The notes beneath the pieces were generated by a model. It did no database searches and was not told the origin of the DNA. It saw only the letters and a list, made by a program, of their open reading frames with translations. DNA of 64,000 nt from Streptomyces sp. Go-475 (lineage in GTDB: Bacteria; Actinomycetota; Actinomycetes; Streptomycetales; Streptomycetaceae), in the NCBI RefSeq assembly GCF_003330845.1, contig NZ_CP026121.1, positions 1,116,001 to 1,180,000 of the forward strand, read 5' to 3'. The translations under genes were made by a program, and so were the position numbers. Positions 16,389 to 25,049 of this stretch are shown in pieces (position 1 is the first letter of the stretch; every line of letters begins with the position of its first letter).

Positions 16389-17398
16389 CGCGCCCTCCGC
16401 GTCCGGTACAGCACCGCCACGAACGCCGGCACCCCGATCAGCGACGTCACCACTCCCACCGGCACCTCCTGCGGATCGAGCACGGTCCGGGCGAGGGTGT
16501 CGACCCACACCAGGAACACCGCGCCGGCCAGGCCCGTGACCGGCAGCAGCCGGGCGTGGCCGGGGCCCGTCAGCGCCCGGGCGGCGTGCGGCAGGACCAG
16601 CCCGACGAAGCCGATCGCCCCGGCCGAGCTGACCAGCGCGGCCGTGAGCAGGGCCGTGGCGCACAGCAGCACCAGGCGGGTGCGGGCCACGGACACCCCG
16701 AGCGCGGCCGCCGCGTCCTGCCCGAAGGCGAAGGCGTCGAGCGTACGGGCGTGGGCCAGGCACACCACGAGCGCCACGGCGAGGACGGCCAGGCAGAGCC
16801 GGACGTCGGTCCACCCCGCGCCGCCGAGCGAGCCGAGCAGCCAGAACAGCACGCCCCGGGTCGTCTCGGCGTCGGCGGCCGTCATCACGACGAAGGAGGT
16901 GAGCGCGGAGAAGAGCTGCATGGCCGCGACGCCCGCCAGGACGACCCGGTCGGTCGTGCCGCCGAGGGTGTGGCTGAGCAGCAGCACCAGCGCGAACGAC
17001 AGCAGGGCGCCGAGGAACGCCCCGGCGGAGACCGATACGGCCCCGCCGCCCACCCCGAGCACGACGACCACGACCGCGCCGGTGGAGGCGCCGGAGGACA
17101 CCCCGAGCACGAAGGGATCGGCGAGCGGGTTGCGCAGCAGCGACTGCATCACGGCCCCGCACACGGCGAGCCCGGCTCCGCACACGGCCGCGAGGAGGGT
17201 GCGCGGCAGCCGCAGCTGCCAGACGATCCCGTCCCGGATCGGCGTCAGGTCGGAGGTGCCGAGCCCCAGGTGGGCCGCGACGACGGACCAGACGTCCGCG
17301 ACCCGGATGTCGGCCGGGCCGACGGTGATCGCCAGGGCCACGGAGACGACCAGCAACAGGGCCCCTCCGGTACCGAGCGCCAGGCCGCGCACGGTCAC
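16385..17398 (-). CDS. BtuC-like ABC transporter permease
   Basis: A 337-aa FecCD/BtuC permease with QLRLPRTLLAAVCGAGLAVCG, MQSLLRNPLADPFVLGVSSG and GAIGFVGLVLPHAAR, and about ten hydrophobic segments. The start is GTG at 17398 (sequence GTGACCGTG), overlapping the binding-protein stop by 4 bp; longer upstream extensions run antisense-like through the neighbour and are discarded. It probably works as a homodimer, since only one permease is encoded in this operon. Confidence 0.88.
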   Translation of the reverse strand: MTVRGLALGTGGALLLVVSVALAITVGPADIRVADVWSVVAAHLGLGTSDLTPIRDGIVWQLRLPRTLLAAVCGAGLAVCGAVMQSLLRNPLADPFVLGVSSGASTGAVVVVVLGVGGGAVSVSAGAFLGALLSFALVLLLSHTLGGTTDRVVLAGVAAMQLFSALTSFVVMTAADAETTRGVLFWLLGSLGGAGWTDVRLCLAVLAVALVVCLAHARTLDAFAFGQDAAAALGVSVARTRLVLLCATALLTAALVSSAGAIGFVGLVLPHAARALTGPGHARLLPVTGLAGAVFLVWVDTLARTVLDPQEVPVGVVTSLIGVPAFVAVLYRTRRAR

Positions 17399-18414
17399 TT
17401 CGCGAGCCCGAACTCGCGCAGTCCGGCGGTGACCTGCTCCACGCCCTCGACCGTGCGGATGGTCGGGTTCATGGCCTGCCCGCTGAGCAGCACGTACCGC
17501 TTGTGCCGGACCGCGTCCATGTTCTTCGTGGCCGGGTTGGACTCCAGGAAGGCGATCTTCTTCGCGGCCGACTCGGCGGTCTGCGACCTGCGGGTCAGGT
17601 CGCCGATGACGAGGACGTCCGGGTCGCGGTCGGCGACCGTCTCCCAGTTGACCTGCGGCCACTCCTCGTGCGTGTCGTCGAAGACGTTCTTCGCGCCGAG
17701 GGCCCGGGTGATGATGCCGGGCGCTCCGCAGCAGCCCGCCATGTAGGGGGACTCGGAGTTGGCGAACCAGTACAGGAGGGTGACGTGGGAGGCGTCGATG
17801 CCCGAGGTGGCCTCGCGCATGCGCCGCTGGAGCGAGGCGACCAGCTTGTCGCCGCGTTCCGGTACCCCGAAGACGGTGGCGAGGTCCCGTACTTCGCCGT
17901 AGACGGTGTCGATGCCGAGCGCCTTGTCGCGCGCGCCGTCGCCGTCGCCCGAGTTGTCCTTGCCGGCGCAGTCGGACGGGGAGACGTACGTCGGCACGCC
18001 GAGCTTCTCGAACTGCTCGCGGGTGGCGACGCCGCCCTTGCCGAGGGTGGAGACGAAGGACGCGGCGACGAAGTCGGGGTCCGCGTCCAGGACCCGTTCG
18101 AAGGAGGGGTTGTCGTCGGCGATGCGGGGCACCCGGGCGTTCGCCTTCTCCAGTCCTTTCATCACGGGGTCGGTCCAGGTGGCCGTGCCCGCGAGGCGGT
18201 CGGCGAGGCCGAGGGAGAGGAGGATCTCGGTGGTGCCCTGGTTGAGGGAGACGGCGTGCCTCGGCGGGGCCGCGACGCGTACCTGGTGGCCGCAGTTGTC
18301 GAGGGTGACGGCGGCGGCCTTCGCGGGGGCGGGCTGCGCGTCGCCGCAGCCGGTCAGGAGCAGGGAGCCGGCCGCGAGCAGGACGGCGGCACGGGCGGGT
18401 CGGGCGAGGGGCAC
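17395..18414 (-). CDS. BtuF-like substrate-binding lipoprotein under a B12 riboswitch
   Basis: A 339-aa lipoprotein (lipobox LLTGC near residue 22) of the helical-backbone metal/cobalamin receptor type, with TLDNCGHQVRV, the SLNQGTTEILLSLGLADRL domain start, and ESPYMAGCCGAPGIITRALGAKNVF in the second lobe. The start is GTG at 18414 with GAGG 12 nt upstream. It is the first gene after a classic cobalamin riboswitch and heads the operon with a BtuC-like permease and BtuD-like ATPase. Substrate is therefore most likely a corrinoid; automated family naming may give F420-0 instead. Confidence 0.82.
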   Translation of the reverse strand: MPLARPARAAVLLAAGSLLLTGCGDAQPAPAKAAAVTLDNCGHQVRVAAPPRHAVSLNQGTTEILLSLGLADRLAGTATWTDPVMKGLEKANARVPRIADDNPSFERVLDADPDFVAASFVSTLGKGGVATREQFEKLGVPTYVSPSDCAGKDNSGDGDGARDKALGIDTVYGEVRDLATVFGVPERGDKLVASLQRRMREATSGIDASHVTLLYWFANSESPYMAGCCGAPGIITRALGAKNVFDDTHEEWPQVNWETVADRDPDVLVIGDLTRRSQTAESAAKKIAFLESNPATKNMDAVRHKRYVLLSGQAMNPTIRTVEGVEQVTAGLREFGLAK

Positions 18415-18471
18415 GGGGAACCAGTCCTCAGTCGTCGAGGGCTCGATCGCGGAGCCCGGTCGTACGGTGCT

Positions 18472-18665
18472 CCCCCGCCGCGAAACGGCCGCGGGGGCCG
18501 CCAGCAGGTCTTCGGACTCGGGTTCGTCCGGTGCGGGGCGCCTTCCCGGACGTCACACACGCCGTCCAGTGGCCGAGGCCCCGCCCGTCCCCCTCACCGC
18601 TGCGCGTCAGTTCCGGATTCGCACCGGATTCCCTGACCCACGTACATGGGTTCGACTGGCCTCGG
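18472..18665 (-). promoter_or_regulatory. Cobalamin (AdoCbl) riboswitch with GC-rich expression platform
   Basis: On the minus strand the conserved core GGAATCCGGTGCGAATCCGG-ACTGACGCGCAGCGGTGAGG (18632-18592) is followed by the hallmark AGTCCGAAGACCTGC (18518-18504). These are the standard B12-element boxes, in the right order and spacing. A strong hairpin (18472-18496, 7-bp GC stem) follows, before the binding-protein start at 18414. It could be a terminator or could mask the ribosome site. It should switch the BtuFCD-like operon off when cobalamin is abundant. Confidence 0.93.
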
Positions 18666-18754
18666 CAAGCTATCACGGGGGGTGCGGGGAATCACCGCGC
18701 ACCCTGCGTCGTTGTCCGGGCAGCAGCTCTTCCGCGACTCCGAGGAGGCCGCCG

Positions 18755-19183
18755 GTGTACGGCGACGAGGCAACAGCCCGCAGGATCCTCACCGAGCTCG
18801 GCGACACCTGGGCCGTGGTGGGCCTGTCGTCGAACCGGCAGCGCGCGGCGTACGGCGTCGCCGAAGTGCTCCAGCGCTTCGGCAAGCGCGTCGTGCCCGT
18901 GCACCCGAAGGCCGAGACGGTGCACGGGGAGCAGGGGTACGCGAGCCTGGCGGACATCCCCTTCGACGTGGACGTCGTGGACGTCTTCGTGAACAGCGAC
19001 CTCGCCGGGGCCGTCGCGGACGAGGCGGTCGCGAAGGGCGCGCGGGCGGTGTGGTTCCAGCTCGGCGTCATCGACGAGGCGGCGTACGACCGGACCCGCG
19101 CGGCGGGTCTGGAGATGGTGATGGACCGCTGCCCGGCCATCGAGATCCCACGACTTCCCCATCGCCGAGTAGCGGATTCCTGA
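18755..19183 (+). CDS. CoA-binding domain protein (YccU family)
   Basis: A 142-aa protein with a Rossmann-type CoA-binding fold (PF13380): DTWAVVGLSSNRQRAAYGVAEVL, VVPVHPKAETVHGEQGYASL, VDVVDVFVNSDLAG and GARAVWFQLGVIDEAA, ending near the conserved DRCPAIE. The start is GTG at 18755, preceded by GAGGAGG. Length is normal. It diverges from the riboswitch-controlled operon and stands alone. Its function is unknown; the family binds CoA and related nucleotides. Confidence 0.88.
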   Translation: MYGDEATARRILTELGDTWAVVGLSSNRQRAAYGVAEVLQRFGKRVVPVHPKAETVHGEQGYASLADIPFDVDVVDVFVNSDLAGAVADEAVAKGARAVWFQLGVIDEAAYDRTRAAGLEMVMDRCPAIEIPRLPHRRVADS

Positions 19184-19264
19184 AGCGTTCCCCAGGAAAC
19201 ATCCCTGCCCGGTCAAGGGCGGACAACTCGTCTTTCTGCCGTCGGTGATCGGTTTCTAGCCTGA

Positions 19265-19308
19265 GGCCTCTTGCTCGCTGAACTCTCCGAGTTCGTTGAT
19301 GAGAGGCC
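19265..19308 (+). promoter_or_regulatory. Leader hairpin that pairs the ribosome site of the APC permease
   Basis: GGCCTC (19265-19270) pairs with GAGGCC (19303-19308), enclosing a perfect inner hairpin GAACTC-TCC-GAGTTC (19280-19294). The only Shine-Dalgarno candidate, GAGAGG (19301-19306), is in the outer stem, eight bases before the ATG at 19315. Folding would hide the ribosome site. A possible -10 (TAGCCT, 19257-19262) would start transcription near the 5' arm and could exclude it. Confidence 0.45.
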
Positions 19309-19314
19309 CCTTGA

Positions 19315-20955
19315 ATGGCAAGTGTCGACCAGGTGGCAGTGGGGGTGGAAGGGAGCCCGGGCGGACTGCGCAGGGACGTCGGACTGATCGGGCTCATGTG
19401 GGCGTCGGTCGGGTCCATCATCGGCTCCGGTTGGCTGTACGGCGCCGAGAAGGCGGTCGTGGCGGCCGGTCCCGCGGCGATCCTGTCCTGGCTCATCGGC
19501 GCGGTCGCGATCGTGTTGCTGGCGCTGGTGCACGCGGAACTGGGCGGTATGTTCCCGGTCGCGGGCGGCACGGCCCGCTATCCGCACTACGCGTTCGGCG
19601 GACTGGCCGGCATGTCCTTCGGCTGGTTCTCCTGGCTCCAGGCGGCGACGGTGGCACCGATCGAGGTCGAGGCCATGATCGGCTACGCGGGGCACTGGCA
19701 CTGGGCGCAGGGTTTCCAGCACGCCGAGGACGGGACGCTGACGGCCAGTGGGTTCGTCGTCGCTGTGGTCCTGATGGCCGTGTTCGTCGTGATCAACTTC
19801 CTGGGCGTGCGGCTCCTGGCCCACACCAACAGCGCCGCCACCTGGTGGAAGGTGGCCGTCCCGCTGGCCGCGATCTTCATCATCGCGGCCGGGAACTTCC
19901 ACCCTGGCAACTTCACCGAGCACGGCTTCGCCCCGTTCGGCGCCCGCGGCGTGCTGAGCGCCGTCAGCTCCAGCGGCATCATCTTCGCCCTGCTGGGCTT
20001 CGAGCAGGCGATCCAGCTCGCGGGTGAGAGCCGCGACCCGGCGCGGGACCTGCCGCGCGCGACGATCGGCTCGGTCGCCATCGGCGCGGTCGTCTACCTC
20101 CTGCTCCAGGTCGTCTTCATCGCCGCCCTGCCGCTGGCGTCGTTCGCGCACGGCTGGACGAAGCTCGACTACCCCGGCATCAGCGGCCCCTGGGCGGGTC
20201 TGGCCACCCTGCTGGGGCTCGGCTGGCTGAGCGTGGTGCTGTACCTGGACGCGGTGGTCTCCCCCGGCGGCACCGGCCTGATCTACACGACGGCCACGTC
20301 CCGCGTCTCGTACGGCCTGGCCCGCAACGGCTACGCGCCGAAGCTCTTCACCCGCACCGACGCGCGCGGCGTGCCGTGGTTCGGGCTGATCGTCTCCTTC
20401 GTGACCGGCGTGGTCTGCTTCCTGCCGTTCCCGAGCTGGCAGCAGTTGGTCAGCTTCATCACCTCGGCGAGCGTGCTGATGTACGCGGGCGCCCCGCTGG
20501 CCTACGGCGTCTTCGCCGACCGGCTGCCCCACCTCGGGCGCCCCTACCGGCTGCCCGGCGGGAAGGTGGTCTCCCCGCTGTCGTTCGTGGTGGCCAACCT
20601 CATCATCTACTGGTCCACTTGGGACACGCTGTGGCGGCTCGGCGTGGCCATCGTCCTCGGTTACGTCCTGCTCGGCGGCTACGCCTGGTACGCCACGCGC
20701 AGGGGCCTGCCCGACGCGCCCCGGCTCGACTGGAAGGCGGCGCAGTGGCTGCCCGTCTACCTGCTGGGCATGGGCGTCATCTCCTGGCAGGGCGGATTCG
20801 GGGGCCAGGGCCACATCGGGCTGTGGTGGGACATCGTCGTCATCGCCGTGTTCTCGCTGGCGATCTACTACTGGGCGCGGGCCTCGGCGTCCCGGCCCGA
20901 GGAGATCGAGCGGAGCATCGAGGAACTGGCCGTCACGGAGGTGCCTGCCCACTGA
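19315..20955 (+). CDS. APC family amino acid permease
   Basis: A 546-aa membrane protein with about 12 to 14 hydrophobic segments. The consensus substrate-site helix GSIIGSGWLYGAEKA is near residue 38. Others are AELGGMFPVAGGTARYP in helix 2 and the GESRDPARDLPRA loop near residue 238, all typical of the APC superfamily. The start is ATG at 19315. The ribosome site lies in a leader hairpin, suggesting translational control. Substrate cannot be told from sequence. Confidence 0.88.
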   Translation: MASVDQVAVGVEGSPGGLRRDVGLIGLMWASVGSIIGSGWLYGAEKAVVAAGPAAILSWLIGAVAIVLLALVHAELGGMFPVAGGTARYPHYAFGGLAGMSFGWFSWLQAATVAPIEVEAMIGYAGHWHWAQGFQHAEDGTLTASGFVVAVVLMAVFVVINFLGVRLLAHTNSAATWWKVAVPLAAIFIIAAGNFHPGNFTEHGFAPFGARGVLSAVSSSGIIFALLGFEQAIQLAGESRDPARDLPRATIGSVAIGAVVYLLLQVVFIAALPLASFAHGWTKLDYPGISGPWAGLATLLGLGWLSVVLYLDAVVSPGGTGLIYTTATSRVSYGLARNGYAPKLFTRTDARGVPWFGLIVSFVTGVVCFLPFPSWQQLVSFITSASVLMYAGAPLAYGVFADRLPHLGRPYRLPGGKVVSPLSFVVANLIIYWSTWDTLWRLGVAIVLGYVLLGGYAWYATRRGLPDAPRLDWKAAQWLPVYLLGMGVISWQGGFGGQGHIGLWWDIVVIAVFSLAIYYWARASASRPEEIERSIEELAVTEVPAH

Positions 20956-21001
20956 GCTGCACGGAGGCGCCCGCCCCTTGAGGCCGCCTCATAATGAGCG
21001 C

Positions 21002-22225
21002 ATGACCCACGCCTGCCCGCCCGCGAACTCCGGCGCCCCGCAACGCTTCCCAGTCGTTGTCGTGGGCGCCGGTCCCGCGGGGCTGACCGTCGGCAACATC
21101 CTGCGGGTCGCCGCGGTGGACTGCCTGGTGCTGGAGACGGAGACGCGGGAGTCCATCGAGCAGCGGCCCCGGGCCGGCGTCATCGAGGAATGGGCCGTGC
21201 GGGGGCTGGAGAAGCGGGGCCTGGCCCGGAACCTGCTGGACCGCGCGGAGCTGCACACCGCGTGCGAGTTCCGCTTCGACGGGGAGCGGTACCGGTTCCC
21301 CTACGGCGAGCTGACGGGCAGTCATCACTTCGTCTACCCGCAGCCGCTGCTGGTGACCGACCTGGTGCGCGAGTACGCCGACGTGCGCGGCGGCCGGATC
21401 CGCTTCGGCGTCCGGGACGTACGGCTCCACGACCTCGGCACGGACCGGCCCTCGGTGTCGTACCTCTGCCCGGACACGGGCGAACGGCAGGTCGTGCACT
21501 GCGACTTCGTGGCCGGCTGCGACGGGGCGCGCGGCGTGAGCAGGGCCGCGCTGCCGCCGGAGCGGGTCCGGATCGCGCGGCACGACTACGGCATCGGCTG
21601 GCTCGCGCTGCTCGCCGAGGCGCCGCCGTCCGCGGACTGCGTGTTGTTCGGCTGCCACGCGCGCGGGTTCGCCGGCCAGATGCCCCGCAGCCCGGAGGTG
21701 ACCCGCTACTACCTCCAGTGCCCGCCGGGCGACGACCCGGAGAACTGGCCGCACGAGCGCGTCTGGGCGGAGCTCCAGGAGCGCCTCGGGGCATCCGGTG
21801 TGCCGCCGCTGACGGAGGGGCGGCTGATCGAGAAGCGCGTGCTGGACATGCACGACTACGTGGTCGAGCCCATGGTGTGCGGCCGGCTCTTCCTCGCGGG
21901 CGACGCCGCCCATCTGGTCGCGCCCATCGCCGCCAAGGGCATGAACCTCGCCCTGCACGACGCCTTCCTGCTCGGCGACGCCCTGGTGGCCCACCTGACC
22001 ACGGGCGACGACAGCGGCCTGGCCGGCTATGCGGAGGCGTGTCTGCGGCGCGTGTGGGACTACCAGGAGTTCTCGCAGTGGCTGTCCGAGGTGTACCACG
22101 GCACGGCGGCGGGCGACCCCTTCCGCGCGGGCACCACGCTGGCCCGGCTGCGCCGGCTGTTCACCTCGCGCGCCGCGGCGGCCGCCTTCGCCGAGCAGTA
22201 CCTCGGGACGGCCGCGCGCTACTGA
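21002..22225 (+). CDS. pobA: 4-hydroxybenzoate 3-monooxygenase
   Basis: A 407-aa class A flavoprotein hydroxylase converting 4-hydroxybenzoate to protocatechuate with NADPH and O2. Motifs: GAGPAGLTVGNIL for FAD (~20-30), RPRAGVIEEWAV, the DG motif in GCDGARGVSR, and FLAGDAAHLVAPIAAKGMNLALHDA near residue 300, which is characteristic of PobA. The ATG at 21002 is preferred over an upstream TTG (20978). CATAAT at 20990-20995 sits six bases before it and there is no ribosome site, indicating a leaderless message. No other protocatechuate-pathway gene or PobR is adjacent. Confidence 0.85.
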   Translation: MTHACPPANSGAPQRFPVVVVGAGPAGLTVGNILRVAAVDCLVLETETRESIEQRPRAGVIEEWAVRGLEKRGLARNLLDRAELHTACEFRFDGERYRFPYGELTGSHHFVYPQPLLVTDLVREYADVRGGRIRFGVRDVRLHDLGTDRPSVSYLCPDTGERQVVHCDFVAGCDGARGVSRAALPPERVRIARHDYGIGWLALLAEAPPSADCVLFGCHARGFAGQMPRSPEVTRYYLQCPPGDDPENWPHERVWAELQERLGASGVPPLTEGRLIEKRVLDMHDYVVEPMVCGRLFLAGDAAHLVAPIAAKGMNLALHDAFLLGDALVAHLTTGDDSGLAGYAEACLRRVWDYQEFSQWLSEVYHGTAAGDPFRAGTTLARLRRLFTSRAAAAAFAEQYLGTAARY

Positions 22226-22226
22226 C

Positions 22227-22586
22227 TCAGTCGTGCGGCGGGCGGTCGCTCAGCCGGTGGTCGGCCACGTTCAGCGCCTCGTCGACGAGCCTGCGCAGAT
22301 GGCCGTCGCGCAGCGCGTAGATCACGCGGCGGCCCTCCTTGCGCGTGTTCACCAGGCCCGCGAGGCGCAGCCGCGCCAGGTGCTGGCTGACGGCGGGCCG
22401 GGCCGCGCCGCACGCCTGGGTGAGGGTGGTGACATCGGCCTCTCCCCCGGTCAGGGCGTGCAGGAGGGCGAGCCGGGTGCGGTCGCCGAGCAGGGCGAGG
22501 AGTTCGGCGGCGAGCGCGAACTGCTCCTCGCCGGGGTGGCGCGGATGCGCATCGTGCGCAGGTGACAGGTGCATGCGTGCGCTCAT
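22227..22586 (-). CDS. ArsR/SmtB-family metal-responsive repressor
   Basis: A 119-aa winged-helix protein: LAAELLALLGDRTRLALLHAL, the recognition helix in AARPAVSQHLARLRLAGLV and the wing TRKEGRRVIYAL. His residues at the N-terminus (MHLSPAHDAHPRH) and C-terminus could bind metal. The ATG at 22586 lies six bases after a CATTAT -10 on the minus strand, so it is probably leaderless. It diverges from a His-rich cation efflux gene 62 bp away, the usual partner for zinc/cobalt-sensing members, and converges on pobA with a 1-bp gap. Confidence 0.88.
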   Translation of the reverse strand: MSARMHLSPAHDAHPRHPGEEQFALAAELLALLGDRTRLALLHALTGGEADVTTLTQACGAARPAVSQHLARLRLAGLVNTRKEGRRVIYALRDGHLRRLVDEALNVADHRLSDRPPHD

Positions 22587-22647
22587 ACGCACATAATGGC
22601 GCCGTGGGCGTGTACACGTCCACTCCGCACACCGGAAGGGGATCCAC

Positions 22648-23763
22648 GTGAGCGACCACCGGCACGAGCACTCCCATGAGCATCGGCACGAGCACGCCGA
22701 CGGCCACCGGCACCAACACGCCGACGGCCACGGGCACTCCCATGGACGTCGGCACGAGCACTCCCCTGGCCGTCGGCACGGCCTGCGCCATCGGCTGGGC
22801 CATCTCCTCACCCCGCACTCGCACGAGACGGCCGACAAGGTCGACTCGGCCCTGGAGTCCTCGGCCCGCGGGATGCGGGCGCTCTGGGTCTCGCTCGCCG
22901 TGCTCGGTGTGACGGCGCTGGCGCAGGCGGCCGTGGTGGCGGTCTCCGGTTCGGTGGCGCTGCTCGGGGACACGGTGCACAACGCGGCGGACGCGCTGAC
23001 CGCCGTACCGCTCGGGATCGCCTTCGTGCTGGGCCGGCGCGCGGCCACCCGCCGCTTCACGTACGGCTACGGGCGGGCCGAGGATCTCGCGGGCCTGGTG
23101 ATCGTGCTGACCATCGCCGCGTCGGCGGCCTTCGCGGGGTGGGCGGCGATCGACCGCCTCCTCGACCCGCGGCCCGTCGCGCACGTCCCGGCGGTCGCCG
23201 TGGCCGCCCTCGTCGGTTTCGCGGGCAACGAGTGGGTGGCCCGCTACCGCATCCGCGTCGGCCGCTCCATCGGCTCGGCGGCGCTGGTCGCCGACGGGCT
23301 GCACGCCCGCACCGACGGTTTCACCTCACTGGCCGTGCTGCTGGGCGCCGGCGGGTCCGCCCTGGGCTGGCAACTGGCGGACCCCCTCGTGGGGCTGGCC
23401 ATCACGGCGGCGATCGCGCTGGTGCTGCGGGACGCGGCACGGGAGGTGTTCCGGCGGGTGCTGGACGCGGTCGACCCGGCCCTGGTGGACCGGGCCGAGC
23501 GGGCCCTGACCGAGGTGCCGGGGGTGCGCGGGGTGGGTGAGCTGCGACTGCGCTGGATCGGGCACCGCCTGCGCGCCGAGGTGGCCGTCGTGGTGGACGG
23601 CGGGGTGACGGTGCGCGAGGCCCACCGCATCGCCGTCGACGCCGAGCACGCGCTGCTGCACGCCGTGCCGCGCCTGACCGCGGCCCTGGTCCACGCCGAC
23701 CCGGAACCGCACCCCGGCGAGGCCGACCCGCACCTGCCCCTGGCCCACCACGCGGCGGCGTAG
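22648..23763 (+). CDS. Cation diffusion facilitator (zinc/cobalt efflux) with His-rich N-terminus
   Basis: A 371-aa CDF transporter. The first ~60 residues contain about 20 histidines in HEH/HRH/HGH clusters. Six transmembrane helices follow, with metal-site motifs HNAAD in helix 2 (GDTVHNAADAL) and HARTD in helix 5 (ADGLHARTDGF). The C-terminal domain (VPGVRGVGELRLRWIG) is the usual ferredoxin-like regulatory part. The start is GTG at 22648 with GGAAGGGG upstream. Next to the divergent ArsR gene, it should export excess zinc, cobalt or nickel. Confidence 0.9.
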   Translation: MSDHRHEHSHEHRHEHADGHRHQHADGHGHSHGRRHEHSPGRRHGLRHRLGHLLTPHSHETADKVDSALESSARGMRALWVSLAVLGVTALAQAAVVAVSGSVALLGDTVHNAADALTAVPLGIAFVLGRRAATRRFTYGYGRAEDLAGLVIVLTIAASAAFAGWAAIDRLLDPRPVAHVPAVAVAALVGFAGNEWVARYRIRVGRSIGSAALVADGLHARTDGFTSLAVLLGAGGSALGWQLADPLVGLAITAAIALVLRDAAREVFRRVLDAVDPALVDRAERALTEVPGVRGVGELRLRWIGHRLRAEVAVVVDGGVTVREAHRIAVDAEHALLHAVPRLTAALVHADPEPHPGEADPHLPLAHHAAA

Positions 23764-23764
23764 G

Positions 23765-24322
23765 TCAGGAGACTCCCAGCCCCTCCAGCACCACCGCGCC
23801 CGGCAGTTCCGCGAAGGCCTTGCCCGGGACCAGGAGCTTGCCGCGTCGCCGGCCGCTGCCGACGAGGACGTACGGCAGGTCGGTGACGGCCGCGTCCACC
23901 AGCACGGGCCAGTCACCGGGCAGTCCGAGCGGGGTGATCCCGCCGTACTCCATGCCGGTCTCGCCGGTCGCCGTGTCCATCGGGGCGAACGAGGCCTTGC
24001 GGACGCCGAGGTGGCGGCGGACGACGCCGTTGACGTCGACCCGGGTGGTGGACAGCACGACGCACGCGGCGAGCGTGGTCTCGCCGCCGCGCCTGCCCGC
24101 GACCACCACGCAGTTCGCGGACTGCTCCAGCAGCTCCCGGCCGTAGTGCTCCACGAAGGTCGCGGTGTCGGCCCACTCCGGGTCGGTGTCGACGTAGACG
24201 ATCTGGTCGGCGGGGACGCTGCCCGCCCAGTCGCGCACGGCGGCGGCGACCGGGCCGGTGAGTTCGCCGAGGCAGTCGGGGGCGGGACGGGCGTTGTCGA
24301 AGTGTCCGAGGGGTGCACGCAT
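23765..24322 (-). CDS. YbaK/ProX-type aminoacyl-tRNA deacylase domain protein
   Basis: A 185-aa protein of the YbaK/aa-tRNA editing fold: SANCVVVAGRRGGETTLAACVV, RRHLGVRKASFAPMDTA, TGMEYGGITPLGLP and VTDLPYVLVGSGRRRGKLLV. The conserved GGITP loop and the basic residue in the KASFAP helix are present. Family members hydrolyse mischarged aminoacyl-tRNA in trans; the exact substrate is not evident. It has ATG at 24322 and converges on the CDF gene with 1 bp between. Confidence 0.82.
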   Translation of the reverse strand: MRAPLGHFDNARPAPDCLGELTGPVAAAVRDWAGSVPADQIVYVDTDPEWADTATFVEHYGRELLEQSANCVVVAGRRGGETTLAACVVLSTTRVDVNGVVRRHLGVRKASFAPMDTATGETGMEYGGITPLGLPGDWPVLVDAAVTDLPYVLVGSGRRRGKLLVPGKAFAELPGAVVLEGLGVS

Positions 24323-24365
24323 GGCCGCACGCTAACAACTCGGGACCGCCCCCGGGCCGGGCGTC

Positions 24366-24938
24366 TCAGGGCACGGGCGGCACCGAGACGGCCATGACCA
24401 TCTCCATCGGCACTTCGCCGGTGTTGCCGTACACGTGCGGGACGTTGGCCTCGAAGTGGACGCTCGCGCCCGCCGGGACGCGGTGCTCCACCCCGTCGAC
24501 GGTGAGGGTCAGCTCCCCCGCCGTGACGTGGAGCAGCTCGATCGTGCCGGCCGGGTGCGGGTCGGACGGGCTGCTCTCGCCGGGCATCAGCCGCCAGTCC
24601 CACATCTCCAGCGGGCCGGGCGCCTCGGTGCCCGCGAGGAGCCGGTTGTAGCTGCCGGCGTCGGTGTGCCACAGCCGTACGGCCTGGTCGGCGGGGATGA
24701 CGCGGACGTTCGGGCCCTGTTCGTAGTCGAGCAGGGTGGTGATGCTGATGCCGAGGGCGTCGCCGATCTTGACGACGGTGCCGAGGCTGGGGTTGGTGCG
24801 GGCCTGCTCGATCTGGATGAGCATGCCGCGGCTGACGCCCGCCCGGGCGGCGAGCACGTCCAGGGTGAAGCCGCGCACCGCGCGCCAGTGCTTGACGCTG
24901 CGCGCCAGGGACTGGGTCAGCAGGTCGAGGTCCGACAC
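24366..24938 (-). CDS. XRE-family regulator with C-terminal cupin domain
   Basis: A 190-aa protein. Residues ~5-65 are a helix-turn-helix (FTLDVLAARAGVSRGMLIQIEQARTNPSLGTVVKIGDAL), and ~110-185 a cupin with GTIELLHVTAGELTLTVDGVEHRVPAGASVHFEANVPHVYGN. The start is GTG at 24938 with GGACGG upstream. It diverges from a DMT-type exporter, with palindromic sites between, the standard layout for a local regulator sensing a small molecule through its cupin. The ligand is unknown. Confidence 0.88.
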   Translation of the reverse strand: MSDLDLLTQSLARSVKHWRAVRGFTLDVLAARAGVSRGMLIQIEQARTNPSLGTVVKIGDALGISITTLLDYEQGPNVRVIPADQAVRLWHTDAGSYNRLLAGTEAPGPLEMWDWRLMPGESSPSDPHPAGTIELLHVTAGELTLTVDGVEHRVPAGASVHFEANVPHVYGNTGEVPMEMVMAVSVPPVP

Positions 24939-24968
24939 ATTCCGTCCAAGATCTCTGAGTCCAATATT

Positions 24969-25035
24969 CTGTACGTACAGTACAGCAGGGTGCACTATGG
25001 TGGGGTTGACCTGATCGTTCACTGCACTGTACTGC
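24969..25035. promoter_or_regulatory. Palindromic operator sites and promoter in XRE/DMT divergent region
   Basis: A perfect 12-bp palindrome CTGTACGTACAG (24969-24980) followed by TACAG, and a second related site CACTGTACTG (about 25025-25034), share the half-site CTGTAC. The second overlaps the -10 of a promoter with -35 TTGACC (25006-25011) reading toward the exporter. Likely operators of the adjacent XRE-cupin regulator. Confidence 0.6.
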
Positions 25036-25049
25036 GAGGCCTCCTGCCC

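Noticed and set aside
18640..18670. GGGTTCGA-like motif as a tRNA T-loop
   Set aside because: It is the 5' flank of the cobalamin riboswitch; no cloverleaf can be drawn. No tRNA, rRNA or CRISPR was found in the window.
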